Assembly: GCA_002708765.1 (NCBI GenBank)
Contig: PAPD01000021.1
Coordinates: forward strand, 6,358-70,357
Length of the DNA stretch: 64,000 nucleotides
Direction of reading: 5' to 3'
DNA from: Gammaproteobacteria bacterium
Lineage (GTDB): Bacteria; Pseudomonadota; Gammaproteobacteria; Pseudomonadales; Azotimanducaceae
Shown here piece by piece: positions 23,744-31,975 of this stretch. A program made the position numbers and the translations under genes. Under the pieces are notes generated by a model, which searched no databases, was not told the origin of the DNA, and saw nothing but the letters and a program-made list of their open reading frames with translations. Position 1 is the first letter of the stretch; every line of letters begins with the position of its first letter.

Positions 23744-25936
23744 ATGGATGTTTCTGCCCTTCTCGATAATCTAAACAAACCCCAGCGGGAATGTGTCGCC
23801 GGACCCAAAGGGAGTTCCCTGGTTCTAGCAGGAGCGGGAAGTGGAAAAACAAGAGTTCTTGTTCATAGGATCGCCTGGCTTATTCAGGCTGAAGGGCTTT
23901 CCCCATTTAGTATCCTTGCTGTTACGTTCACAAACAAGGCCGCAGCAGAAATGCGGGCGCGTATTGAAGAACTGTTAGGGACCTCGCTTCGCGGAATGTG
24001 GGTCGGCACTTTTCATGGTATTGCGCATCGGATTTTGCGAGCTCATCACATTGAAGCGGGATTGCAGAGAGATTTCCAGATTCTTGATTCGGATGATCAG
24101 ATAAGGCTTGTTAAACGGGTGATTCTTGCACTCGATTTGGATGAAAAAAAATGGCCGGCAAGGCAGGCCACTTGGTGGATTAATAGCCAGAAGGACGAAG
24201 GACTTAGACCCAAAAATATAGAGCATATGGATGATCTCTATTTGAAAACGCATGTTTCTATTTATAGCGCTTATGAAGAAGCGTGCGATAGAGGAGGTAT
24301 GGTAGATTTTGGAGAATTGCTTCTAAGAGCCCATGAGTTATGGTTAAAAAACCCCGAACTCCTTAAACATTATCAGGATCGCTTTTCTTCTCTGTTGGTT
24401 GACGAATTTCAGGACACTAATTCTATCCAGTACGCATGGTTAAGAGTTCTCGCGGGACAAAATGATAACCTGATGGTTGTAGGCGATGATGATCAATCCA
24501 TATATGGTTGGAGAGGAGCCAAAATTGAGAATATTCAGCAGTTCTCTAGGGATTTCCCTCAATCCATCACGATCCGGCTTGAACAGAATTATCGTTCTAC
24601 CTCAAATATTCTGAAAGCTGCTAATAGCTTAATTGACAAAAATTATGGGCGATTGGGGAAGGAACTCTGGACTGATGTCGGAGATGGTGAACCATTGAAT
24701 CTTTTCGCAGGTTTTAACGAGATTGATGAGGCGCGTTATATTGTTGATCGGATAAGTGACTGGTCAGCCGAAGGTAATGTCCGTTCCGAGGTCGCTATTC
24801 TATATAGATCGAATGCTCAATCCAGAGTCCTGGAGGAAGTTCTTTTAAGAGCCCGTATTCCGTATAGGATTTATGGAGGCCAGCGGTTTTTCGAACGGAT
24901 GGAGATAAAAAATGTTCTAGCTTATATGAGATTGATTAGCCAACGCGGTTCTGATGCGGCATTTGAAAGAGTAGTTAATACACCTCCAAGAGGAATTGGC
25001 AGTAAAAGCTTGGAACAGATACGAAGTTTTGCGAAGTCAAATTCAATTTCCTTATGGGAAGCATCAAGGGAAATGGAGAAAAACTCACTTATGAGTGGGA
25101 GAGCCTGTGCCTCGATAAAAGGGTTTATTGGATTTATAAATGAACTGGACAAGAAAAGTCTTAATTTGAGTCTTGATGAAATTGTTGAGCTTGTGATCAA
25201 GGAATCAGGGCTTAAGGACTATCATATGAAAGAAGGGGGTGAACGAGGACAAGCCAGGGCGGAGAATATGGCAGAGCTTGTTACTGCTGCACAGACATTT
25301 GATCCCTCTTTTGAATACCTTCTCGATGAAGAGGAGCTTAATGGAAGAGACGTTGAGCAGAGCGAGTTGGACGAATTTCTGAATCATGCGGCTCTTGAAT
25401 CAGGAGAGAGACAGTCAGATAAGAATGAGGATTGTGTGCAGTTAATGACTATGCATAGTGCGAAAGGATTAGAGTTTCCACTGGTTTTTCTTGCAGGAAT
25501 GGAAGACGGCCTTTTCCCACATATGATGTCTATGGAAGAGCCGGGAAGATTAGAGGAAGAGCGCAGACTATGTTACGTAGGAATAACCCGTGCCATGAAA
25601 AAACTTTATCTGACGTACGCTGAATCAAGAAGAATTCATGGCAATGAAACCATGAACCGGCCGTCGAGATTTATCTCAGAAATTCCTCAGGAACTCATCA
25701 AGGAGGTACGGCTAAATAATTCGAAGATAATGAATAGACCAAAATCACAATTTGGTGATGGTGCGGTCGATGGAACAGACTTGAAGCTGGGACAACGTGT
25801 ATTGCATGAAAAATTTGGTGAGGGAGTTATTTTGAATTATGAAGGATCAGGCAATTCCGCTAGAGTCCAGGTAAATTTCAATTCGGGTAGCAAGTGGCTT
25901 GTAATGGGTTACGCTAATCTTAAGGCAGTAGGATAA
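23744..25936 (+). CDS. uvrD: DNA helicase II (UvrD/Rep family)
   Basis: Superfamily 1A 3'-5' helicase of 730 aa, acting in mismatch and excision repair. Motifs in order: AGAGSGKT (29-36), VTFTNKAAAEMRAR, LLVDEFQDTN (motif II), VGDDDQSIYGWRGA (motif III), LEQNYRST (IV), TMHSAKGLEFPLVF (V) and EERRLCYVGITRA (VI). The C-terminal part with GQRVLHEKFGEGVILNYEGSG is the UvrD-specific Tudor-like tail that binds RNA polymerase, favouring UvrD over Rep. The ATG at 23744 precedes the expected LNKPQRE element. dctP starts three bases after its stop. Confidence 0.96.
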   Translation: MDVSALLDNLNKPQRECVAGPKGSSLVLAGAGSGKTRVLVHRIAWLIQAEGLSPFSILAVTFTNKAAAEMRARIEELLGTSLRGMWVGTFHGIAHRILRAHHIEAGLQRDFQILDSDDQIRLVKRVILALDLDEKKWPARQATWWINSQKDEGLRPKNIEHMDDLYLKTHVSIYSAYEEACDRGGMVDFGELLLRAHELWLKNPELLKHYQDRFSSLLVDEFQDTNSIQYAWLRVLAGQNDNLMVVGDDDQSIYGWRGAKIENIQQFSRDFPQSITIRLEQNYRSTSNILKAANSLIDKNYGRLGKELWTDVGDGEPLNLFAGFNEIDEARYIVDRISDWSAEGNVRSEVAILYRSNAQSRVLEEVLLRARIPYRIYGGQRFFERMEIKNVLAYMRLISQRGSDAAFERVVNTPPRGIGSKSLEQIRSFAKSNSISLWEASREMEKNSLMSGRACASIKGFIGFINELDKKSLNLSLDEIVELVIKESGLKDYHMKEGGERGQARAENMAELVTAAQTFDPSFEYLLDEEELNGRDVEQSELDEFLNHAALESGERQSDKNEDCVQLMTMHSAKGLEFPLVFLAGMEDGLFPHMMSMEEPGRLEEERRLCYVGITRAMKKLYLTYAESRRIHGNETMNRPSRFISEIPQELIKEVRLNNSKIMNRPKSQFGDGAVDGTDLKLGQRVLHEKFGEGVILNYEGSGNSARVQVNFNSGSKWLVMGYANLKAVG

Positions 25937-25939
25937 AAC

Positions 25940-27040
25940 ATGAAACGTATAATATTAATTTTTCTTAGCATATGGATAACCTCTTGTGGGAATAATCAAA
26001 CTGATACAGGTGATTTTAACTCTGAGGCAGTGAGTCAGACTGTTTACCAATGGAAAATGGTTACGACATGGCCCAAAAATCTTCCGGGCTTAGGGACAGC
26101 TCCAGAGCGTATGGCGAAGAAGATAGAGATCATGAGTAATGGTCGTTTAAAAATAAAAGTCTATGGTGCTGGAGAAATTGTCCCCGCAATGGAAGTTTTT
26201 GAGACAGTTTCACAGGGAACAGTGCAGCTTGGCCACGGTGCCTCCTATTACTGGAAGGGCAAGGTTCCCATTGCTCAGTTTTTTACTGCTGTCCCCTTCG
26301 GGCTCACTGCGCAAGAAATGAACGGCTGGCTTTTGCACGGTGGTGGTCTGGAACTCTGGCGAGAGCTTTACGAACGTTATAATCTTTTTCCTATTCCTTC
26401 TGGAAACACGGGCGTACAAATGGCGGGTTGGTTTAACAAGGAAATCACATCTTTAAAAGATATTGAAGGATTAAAGATGCGTATTCCGGGACTAGGTGGA
26501 GAGGTCTTTTCCAGAGCCGGAGGAGCTGCTGTCAGGATGCCTGCTAGCGAGATATATTCCAGCATGCAGACAGGGGTGATAGATGCGACCGAGTGGGTCG
26601 GACCATATAATGACCTGGCTCTTGGCCTACACCAAACGGCTAAGTTTTATTATTATCCGGGTTGGCAAGAAGCTGGACCTGCCTTGGAATTAATTGTAAA
26701 CAAGGAAGCCTGGAATAATCTGCCTCCTGACCTCCAAGCTATTCTTGAAACTGCTTCTTTGGCAGCTAACACTGATATGCTGGCAGAATATACGGCGCGT
26801 AATAACTTCGCTTTAAGAGAACTTGTGGACAAGCATGGAGTAGAATTGAAAAGACTCCCTGATGATGTTTTAGAAACCTTTCGGGAAATTTCCTATGAGA
26901 TGACAGCGGGTATTCCGGACGTGGAAGATGAATTAAGCCAGAGAATATATCAATCATACGATGAATATCGAAAAGGAGTAATCAACTACCACGAGATTTC
27001 TGAACGGGCGTTCATAAATGTTCGAGGAGATGGGAAATAG
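25940..27040 (+). CDS. dctP: TRAP transporter substrate-binding protein (DctP/TakP-like)
   Basis: Periplasmic binding protein of a TRAP transporter, 366 aa. The N-terminus is lipoprotein-like (ISIWITSCGN, Cys16), so it may be anchored in a membrane. The mature part matches the TakP branch that binds 2-oxoacids: MVTTWPKNLPGLG, GTVQLGHGASYYW, LKMRIPGLGGEVF, the conserved Arg in KMRIPG that grips the carboxylate, and TEWVGPYND. It starts three bases after uvrD. The permease genes dctQM are about 0.5 kb away on the opposite strand rather than in the usual single operon, so partnership is inferred from proximity. Confidence 0.88.
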   Translation: MKRIILIFLSIWITSCGNNQTDTGDFNSEAVSQTVYQWKMVTTWPKNLPGLGTAPERMAKKIEIMSNGRLKIKVYGAGEIVPAMEVFETVSQGTVQLGHGASYYWKGKVPIAQFFTAVPFGLTAQEMNGWLLHGGGLELWRELYERYNLFPIPSGNTGVQMAGWFNKEITSLKDIEGLKMRIPGLGGEVFSRAGGAAVRMPASEIYSSMQTGVIDATEWVGPYNDLALGLHQTAKFYYYPGWQEAGPALELIVNKEAWNNLPPDLQAILETASLAANTDMLAEYTARNNFALRELVDKHGVELKRLPDDVLETFREISYEMTAGIPDVEDELSQRIYQSYDEYRKGVINYHEISERAFINVRGDGK

Positions 27041-27066
27041 ATGAAATCAGCGCGTCGGTTTTCATA

Positions 27067-27585
27067 ATGAGCGAAAGTAGGCCACCGTGGTTTGCTAGAC
27101 GAGAGATAACTCCTTTTACGCTTGATGACAAGGCAATAAATGAAATTATCGAAAAGAGTTCTCATGCTGTAGTTAGCTGGACCACCAAAGAGTCTCATCC
27201 TGTGACAGCCATAATGCTTTATGTTCTTGTCGATGGGAAAATCACCGTTACATCAACTACCAATCGTGCTAAGTATCATGCTTGGAGGAGAAACCCTTCC
27301 ACCTCCTTCTGCATCTGGGATTCGGAAAATATTGGTAGGCAGGTTGTTCTCCGAGGTGAAATTGAAATCTTGAAAGATCGCGAACTTCTTTATAATTATA
27401 CACTCGGTTTTTTAACCAGAGCGAGAAATGGACGGCCTCCCTCTGAGCAAAGATTGCGAGGAGAAATTGAAAGGTTTGATGCGCCTGATCGACATATGAT
27501 GCAACTCAAGGTCGATAAGGTTCTCTCACATAGTCTTGACGACCTTTTAAAAACCGAAAAAGATGGTATTGATGTCTGGTCTTGA
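27067..27585 (+). CDS. Pyridoxamine 5'-phosphate oxidase-fold (FMN-binding split barrel) protein
   Basis: A 172-aa protein of the split-barrel flavin fold: EKSSHAVVSWTTKESHP, VLVDGKITVTSTTNRAKYHAWRRNP, RQVVLRGEIEI. Proteins of this size and form are often annotated as PPOX or TIGR03618-like F420 enzymes, including small reductases. Flavin or F420 binding is possible, the substrate unknown. It lies 26 bases after dctP and is convergent with dctM, whose stop is six bases away. I see no obvious tie to TRAP transport beyond position. Confidence 0.7.
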   Translation: MSESRPPWFARREITPFTLDDKAINEIIEKSSHAVVSWTTKESHPVTAIMLYVLVDGKITVTSTTNRAKYHAWRRNPSTSFCIWDSENIGRQVVLRGEIEILKDRELLYNYTLGFLTRARNGRPPSEQRLRGEIERFDAPDRHMMQLKVDKVLSHSLDDLLKTEKDGIDVWS

Positions 27586-27591
27586 GAATAA

Positions 27592-28956
27592 TTAACTATA
27601 CAGGATTTCTGGAAGCCTGGTTGCAAGGTCGGGATACCAGGCAAGTAGAAATAATAGCGATAACTGGATTACAACAAAGGGGATTACTCCTTTGTAAATT
27701 TCTTTGGTTTCCACTTGAGCCGGCGCAACCCCCCGAAGATAAAACAATGCGAACCCGAAAGGGGGTGTCAGGAAAGAAGTCTGTAGATTTATCGCGATCA
27801 TTACTCCTAACCAGATGGGATCAATGCCAAGAGCAAGCAGAGGAGGCCCTACAATTGGAACTACGATAAAGGTAATTTCTATAAAATCGAGAATAAAACC
27901 TAGCAGGAAAATAACGATCATTACGACAAACATAGCTCCCATCGCGCCTCCCGGAATTGAGGAAAACCAATACTCGATAAGTTCGTCTCCGCCATAACCT
28001 CTGAAAACGAGAGAAAATATAGAAGCTCCTATCAGGATAAAAAACACCATTGAAGTTGTCTTTGTGGTAGAAATAGAGATTTGTTTAAGAGTCTGCAGGT
28101 TCATCTCGTTCCTCAATCCTGCTAGGAGCATAGCCCCCATCGCGCCTACTCCTGCAGCCTCTGTCGGAGTGGCGATCCCGATTAAAATTGATCCCAGAAC
28201 GGCCATTATAAGCAACAATGGCGGGAATACGCTTTTTAAAATTTCACTTACCGTGACCGATTTTTGGTTAAAAATCGGGGGAGTCAGACCCGGGTTAGTA
28301 TTTGCACGAAAAATCAAATAGGCCAGATACAATATGACGAGCAGCAATCCCGGAATCAGCGCTCCTGCAAAAAGATCTCCTACAGACACAGCTTTGGGAT
28401 TAAATATCCCTTGTGAAAGCTGCGCTTGTTGATAGGCGTTTGACAAAACGTCACCCAAAAGAACTAATGCAATAGAAGGTGGAATTATCTGACCCAGAGT
28501 ACCGGTTGCACATATGGTACCGGTTGCTATTCGAACATCGTAGTTTGACTTAAGCATAATCGGCAGAGCCATTAGTCCCATGGTAACCACTGTTGCTCCT
28601 ACGATTCCCGTGCTTGCTGCCATTAGCATCCCGACCAAGGTAACGGAAATTCCCAGCCCTCCCGGAAATTTTCCAAAGGCTCTAGCCATGGTGTTAAGTA
28701 ATTGTTCAGCGAGCCTGGTTTTTTCTAGAGTTACACCCATTAATACAAATAGCGGCACCGCAATAAGAGTCTGATTGGTAATTATTCCGAATAATCTGCT
28801 TGGTATTGCTGATAAAAAAGCGGGTTCAAATATTCCCATAAAGATACCGAGTGAAGCAGCAATTAAAGCGGTCCCCGCAAGTGAGAGAGCGACTGGGTAG
28901 CCAAAAATTAGAACGACGAAAACAGAAAGAATTAGGAATACTGGTGCGAGGGTCAT
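27592..28956 (-). CDS. dctM: TRAP transporter large permease (DctM)
   Basis: Inner-membrane ion-coupled permease of 454 aa with about 12 helices, partner of DctQ and a DctP-type receptor. Characteristic stretches are VPLFVLMGVTLEKTRL, STGIVGATVVTMGLMALPIM, ATGTLGQIIPPSIALVLLGDVL and ATPTEAAGVGAMGAMLLAG. DctQ's stop and DctM's start overlap by four bases (ATGA), so they are translated together. The receptor DctP is encoded on the other strand nearby. The substrate, by the TakP resemblance of the receptor, may be a 2-oxoacid or similar carboxylate. Confidence 0.92.
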   Translation of the reverse strand: MTLAPVFLILSVFVVLIFGYPVALSLAGTALIAASLGIFMGIFEPAFLSAIPSRLFGIITNQTLIAVPLFVLMGVTLEKTRLAEQLLNTMARAFGKFPGGLGISVTLVGMLMAASTGIVGATVVTMGLMALPIMLKSNYDVRIATGTICATGTLGQIIPPSIALVLLGDVLSNAYQQAQLSQGIFNPKAVSVGDLFAGALIPGLLLVILYLAYLIFRANTNPGLTPPIFNQKSVTVSEILKSVFPPLLLIMAVLGSILIGIATPTEAAGVGAMGAMLLAGLRNEMNLQTLKQISISTTKTTSMVFFILIGASIFSLVFRGYGGDELIEYWFSSIPGGAMGAMFVVMIVIFLLGFILDFIEITFIVVPIVGPPLLALGIDPIWLGVMIAINLQTSFLTPPFGFALFYLRGVAPAQVETKEIYKGVIPFVVIQLSLLFLLAWYPDLATRLPEILYS

Positions 28957-29450
28957 GCAGACTTAAACCGGATGATTGCTTTTAAGCTTTCAGATAAACC
29001 CTGGAGGCCTAGCAATACGGCCATTATCGGAATTAACGTCTTTAGCAAAAATACACCCTGTAATCCCCCCGGATCCGCTGATGCTTCTCTGACACTCCAT
29101 GCAAACTGAACGTAGTCAATGCTGACTAGAAGAATGACTATGCTTATAGGAATCAGAAAAAGAATGGTGCCAAAAATTTCTACAATGGCTTTTTTTTTCT
29201 CTGAGAAGTTTTCGTATAACACATCTACCCTCACATGGCCTTTCTCCTTTAAGGTATAAGCGATTCCCAACATAAAGACAGTTCCGTGGAGATACGTTAC
29301 CAACTCCTGAGTCGCAATCGAACCTGAATGAAAAAGGTACCGCGCTGCGACAACCGCAAACGTAAGCAGAACCATTAAAGGAGTTAACCACGCTACTGCT
29401 CTGCCAAGGATATCGTTGATCTGATCAATTAATCTTATGATTTTATGGAT
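28953..29450 (-). CDS. dctQ: TRAP transporter small permease (DctQ), apparent ATC start
   Basis: Four-helix small permease of a TRAP system, 165 aa in this reading. The track begins at an ATG at 29375 inside the first helix, giving 140 aa, but the frame upstream is open and encodes the expected N-terminus (RLIDQINDILGRAVAWLTPL). An in-frame TAG bounds it, and between TAG and 29375 there is no ATG, GTG or TTG. AAGGAG at 29458-29463 lies seven bases before an ATC at 29450, ideal for initiation, so ATC may serve as start, or the ATG has mutated or been misread. Motifs: YLHGTVFMLGIAYTLKEKGHVRVDVL. The start is uncertain. Confidence 0.8.
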   Translation of the reverse strand: MHKIIRLIDQINDILGRAVAWLTPLMVLLTFAVVAARYLFHSGSIATQELVTYLHGTVFMLGIAYTLKEKGHVRVDVLYENFSEKKKAIVEIFGTILFLIPISIVILLVSIDYVQFAWSVREASADPGGLQGVFLLKTLIPIMAVLLGLQGLSESLKAIIRFKSA

Positions 29451-29554
29451 CTTGCTTCTCCTTTCTCTCTAAAATACTACTATAGCCTGAGATTTTCGAA
29501 TTTGATGGGCGGAAGATAAATTCCTTGCATCTCTTTCTTTGAAAATCAGAATTT

Positions 29555-30430
29555 TTATAAAAAATTCGCTGCTACACCGAAAAATATAATCATTCCAACC
29601 CAGTTATTATTCAGGAAAGCCTTGAAATAATCATCTCGGTTTTCTCGAGATAGCAAAATTTGCTGGTAACAGAAAAGCGCCCCGGCGCCCAAAATTGCGA
29701 AATAGTAGAACAAACCAAATTCATTTGATGTGCCTAAAGTAATGAGCATGGTTAAACATAGTATTTGAAGAACTGAGGTAATCAATCGGGCGTGTTTTCC
29801 AAAAAGAATGGCAGTAGATTTTAAGCCAAGCAGTATATCGTCTTCTTTATCGACCATCGCATATTGGGTGTCGTACGCAATGACCCATAACATGTTCGCG
29901 ATAACTAACATTACCACTGTATTGTTCAAATCGTTTCCAATCGCTGTGAATGCCATGGGTATACCCCATGAAAATGCGATTCCCAGAATTACCTGAGGTA
30001 AATGGGTATATCTTTTCATGAAGGGATAGACGCTCATTATAACTATGGCTCCGAATGACAATAATATAGTTTCAATATTCAGCGTTATGACGAGAAGGAA
30101 GCACCCAGAAAATAGAATACCCACTAAAATAGCTGCGCTCTTTGCAGAAATCTCTAGAGTTCCCAAGGGCCTAGATTTGGTTCTTTCTACAAGGGGGTCG
30201 AAATTTCTGTCCGCGAGATCGTTTATGACGCAACCAGCGGAACGCGCCATAATAGTCCCGAAAGAAAAAACTAGGAAAATATGAAAGCCTGGCCATCCTT
30301 CAGAGGCAATCCAGAGTGCCCAAATAGTTGGCCAAAGAAGCAACAGGGCACCTATCGGGCGGTTTAGCCTAGTTAGCGAAATAATAGGATATATTCTTGA
30401 GATATCTACTTGTTTTAAACCTTTGATCAT
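29555..30430 (-). CDS. ubiA: 4-hydroxybenzoate polyprenyltransferase
   Basis: Integral membrane prenyltransferase of 291 aa that attaches the polyprenyl chain to 4-hydroxybenzoate in ubiquinone synthesis. The two Asp-rich motifs that bind magnesium and the prenyl diphosphate are present: NDLADRNFDP near residue 70 and YDTQYAMVDKEDD near residue 190. RLNRPIGALLLLWPT is the family N-terminus. ubiC, often adjacent in this class, is absent here. It is divergent from the rubredoxin gene, and recG-rubA-ubiA proximity is familiar from Pseudomonas. Confidence 0.95.
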   Translation of the reverse strand: MIKGLKQVDISRIYPIISLTRLNRPIGALLLLWPTIWALWIASEGWPGFHIFLVFSFGTIMARSAGCVINDLADRNFDPLVERTKSRPLGTLEISAKSAAILVGILFSGCFLLVITLNIETILLSFGAIVIMSVYPFMKRYTHLPQVILGIAFSWGIPMAFTAIGNDLNNTVVMLVIANMLWVIAYDTQYAMVDKEDDILLGLKSTAILFGKHARLITSVLQILCLTMLITLGTSNEFGLFYYFAILGAGALFCYQQILLSRENRDDYFKAFLNNNWVGMIIFFGVAANFL

Positions 30431-30455
30431 AAATACATGTGATGGCTTTATTTCA

Positions 30456-30483
30456 TTGGTTAGTGCAATTCATGTAGTATACG
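30456..30483 (+). promoter_or_regulatory. Possible sigma-70 promoter for rubredoxin operon
   Basis: TTGGTT at 30456-30461 and TATACG at 30478-30483 are separated by 16 bases, giving a plausible -35/-10 pair about 70 bases before the rubredoxin start, in the ubiA-rubA divergent spacer. Assigned by eye only. Confidence 0.3.
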
Positions 30484-30553
30484 TCGCTCAAAGGAGCCTT
30501 AAAACTTTGAACCAAGATTAAAAAACAAATTTTTTGGAGTAAGAGTGGACTAG

Positions 30554-30721
30554 ATGAAAAAATGGCAGTGTATAGTTTGCGGATTTGTCTATGATGAAGC
30601 AGAAGGGTGGGAAGAAGATGGCATCGAGCCAGGTACGGCCTGGGACGATGTTCCAGAGGATTGGATATGCCCGGAGTGTGGAGTAGGAAAGATTGATTTT
30701 GAAATGATGGAAGTCGATTAA
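30554..30721 (+). CDS. rubA: Rubredoxin
   Basis: A 55-aa iron protein missed by the ORF track because of its length. [18 protein letters not shown] and [10 protein letters not shown] hold the two C-x-x-C-G pairs that bind one iron atom, and the intervening GI-x-PGT-x-W-x-DVP-x-DW pattern is the rubredoxin core. It carries single electrons in the cytoplasm, for example to alkane hydroxylases or peroxide/superoxide-reducing enzymes. The partner is not visible here. The next gene starts directly after its TAA. Confidence 0.96.
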   Translation: MKKWQCIVCGFVYDEAEGWEEDGIEPGTAWDDVPEDWICPECGVGKIDFEMMEVD

Positions 30722-31960
30722 ATGACAGATAGAAGTGCGTTAACCCGAAAAATTCTGTTAGGGATGTTATTGGGACTAGCGTTAGGGTCGTTGGTTCATT
30801 CTCTTTCTGTTGATGAATCAAGCCCTGTTATGGTTTTTGGTATCAACGGAATAATAGATCTGGGGGGCCAGATTTTTATTGTTAGTTTGAAGCTGCTTGT
30901 TGTTCCCCTGGTTTTTGTTTCGCTTGCCTGCGGGGCAAGTAATCTTTCGGGCGGCACCAGCCTTGGGCGTATTGGGTTGAAGACTATTTCTCTATATCTA
31001 CTAACCACTGCGATCGCCATAAGCCTCGCTCTAATGGCATCTAATATCGTCAATCCTGGACTAGGAATGGCATTGTCATCTGAAGCTGTTTTTGTGGGGA
31101 AAGATACTCCTGCTTTTAAGCAGGTATTGTTGGATATTTTCCCTAGCAATCCTGTCAAGGCAATGGCCGAAGGTAATATGTTGCAGGTGATTGTTTTTTC
31201 CATTCTCGTGGGAGTGGCAATTTCAAAAAGTGGGCATAATGGTTCCCGTTTACGGGAGAGCCTCAATGACTGGAATGAGGTAATAATGAAACTGGTCCTC
31301 ATGTTGATGTCAGTAGCTCCTATTGGCGTGTTTTGTTTAATGACATCCGTATTTTCAAATATGGGATTTTCAGGAATCCTTGATTTGATTCAATATTTTC
31401 TAACTGTTGTTGGCGCTCTCTTTCTTCATTTTGTGTTCACATATTTTATACTTTTGCGGGTTCTCGCGCATTGCAGTCCGACCAAATTTTTTAAAGACTT
31501 CTATCCGGTAATGGTTTATGCGTTTTCAACCAGCAGTTCTAGTGCGACTCTGCCAATCACTTTGGAAACTCTTGAAAAAAGAATGGGCATTAAAAAAGAA
31601 GTTGCTTCATTTACTGCTCCATTAGGAGCAACAATTAATATGGATGGTACTGCTATCATGCAAGGAGTGGCGACCGTATTTATCGCCCAGGCATATGGGG
31701 TAGAAATTGGTTTCTCTGGGTACTTAATGGTTATTATGACTGCTACTATGGCTTCAATAGGTACGGCTGGGGTCCCAGGAGTTGGGTTGATTACTCTTGC
31801 GCTGGTACTTCAACAAGTCGGGTTACCGGTCGAAGGTATTGCACTAATAATCGGAGTGGACAGGTTGTTAGATATGTTGAGGACTTCAATTAATGTAGGA
31901 GGTGACGCTACCGTCGCCGCTATCGTTGCTAAGAGTGAAGGAAAGTTCCATTACCCGTAG
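30722..31960 (+). CDS. Dicarboxylate/amino acid:cation symporter (DAACS family)
   Basis: Inner-membrane sodium- or proton-coupled symporter of 412 aa in the GltP/DctA/SstT superfamily. The serine-rich hairpin is AFSTSSSSATLPIT, followed by PLGATINMDGTAIMQG, the family signature that binds substrate and cation, and later DRLLDMLRTSINVGGD, whose Asp and Asn bind the amino acid or acid side chain. Whether it carries glutamate, aspartate or dicarboxylates is not clear. Its ATG abuts the rubredoxin stop codon, and its own stop lies 15 bases from the convergent recG stop. Confidence 0.92.
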   Translation: MTDRSALTRKILLGMLLGLALGSLVHSLSVDESSPVMVFGINGIIDLGGQIFIVSLKLLVVPLVFVSLACGASNLSGGTSLGRIGLKTISLYLLTTAIAISLALMASNIVNPGLGMALSSEAVFVGKDTPAFKQVLLDIFPSNPVKAMAEGNMLQVIVFSILVGVAISKSGHNGSRLRESLNDWNEVIMKLVLMLMSVAPIGVFCLMTSVFSNMGFSGILDLIQYFLTVVGALFLHFVFTYFILLRVLAHCSPTKFFKDFYPVMVYAFSTSSSSATLPITLETLEKRMGIKKEVASFTAPLGATINMDGTAIMQGVATVFIAQAYGVEIGFSGYLMVIMTATMASIGTAGVPGVGLITLALVLQQVGLPVEGIALIIGVDRLLDMLRTSINVGGDATVAAIVAKSEGKFHYP

Positions 31961-31975
31961 CAATTTCATGATTGT

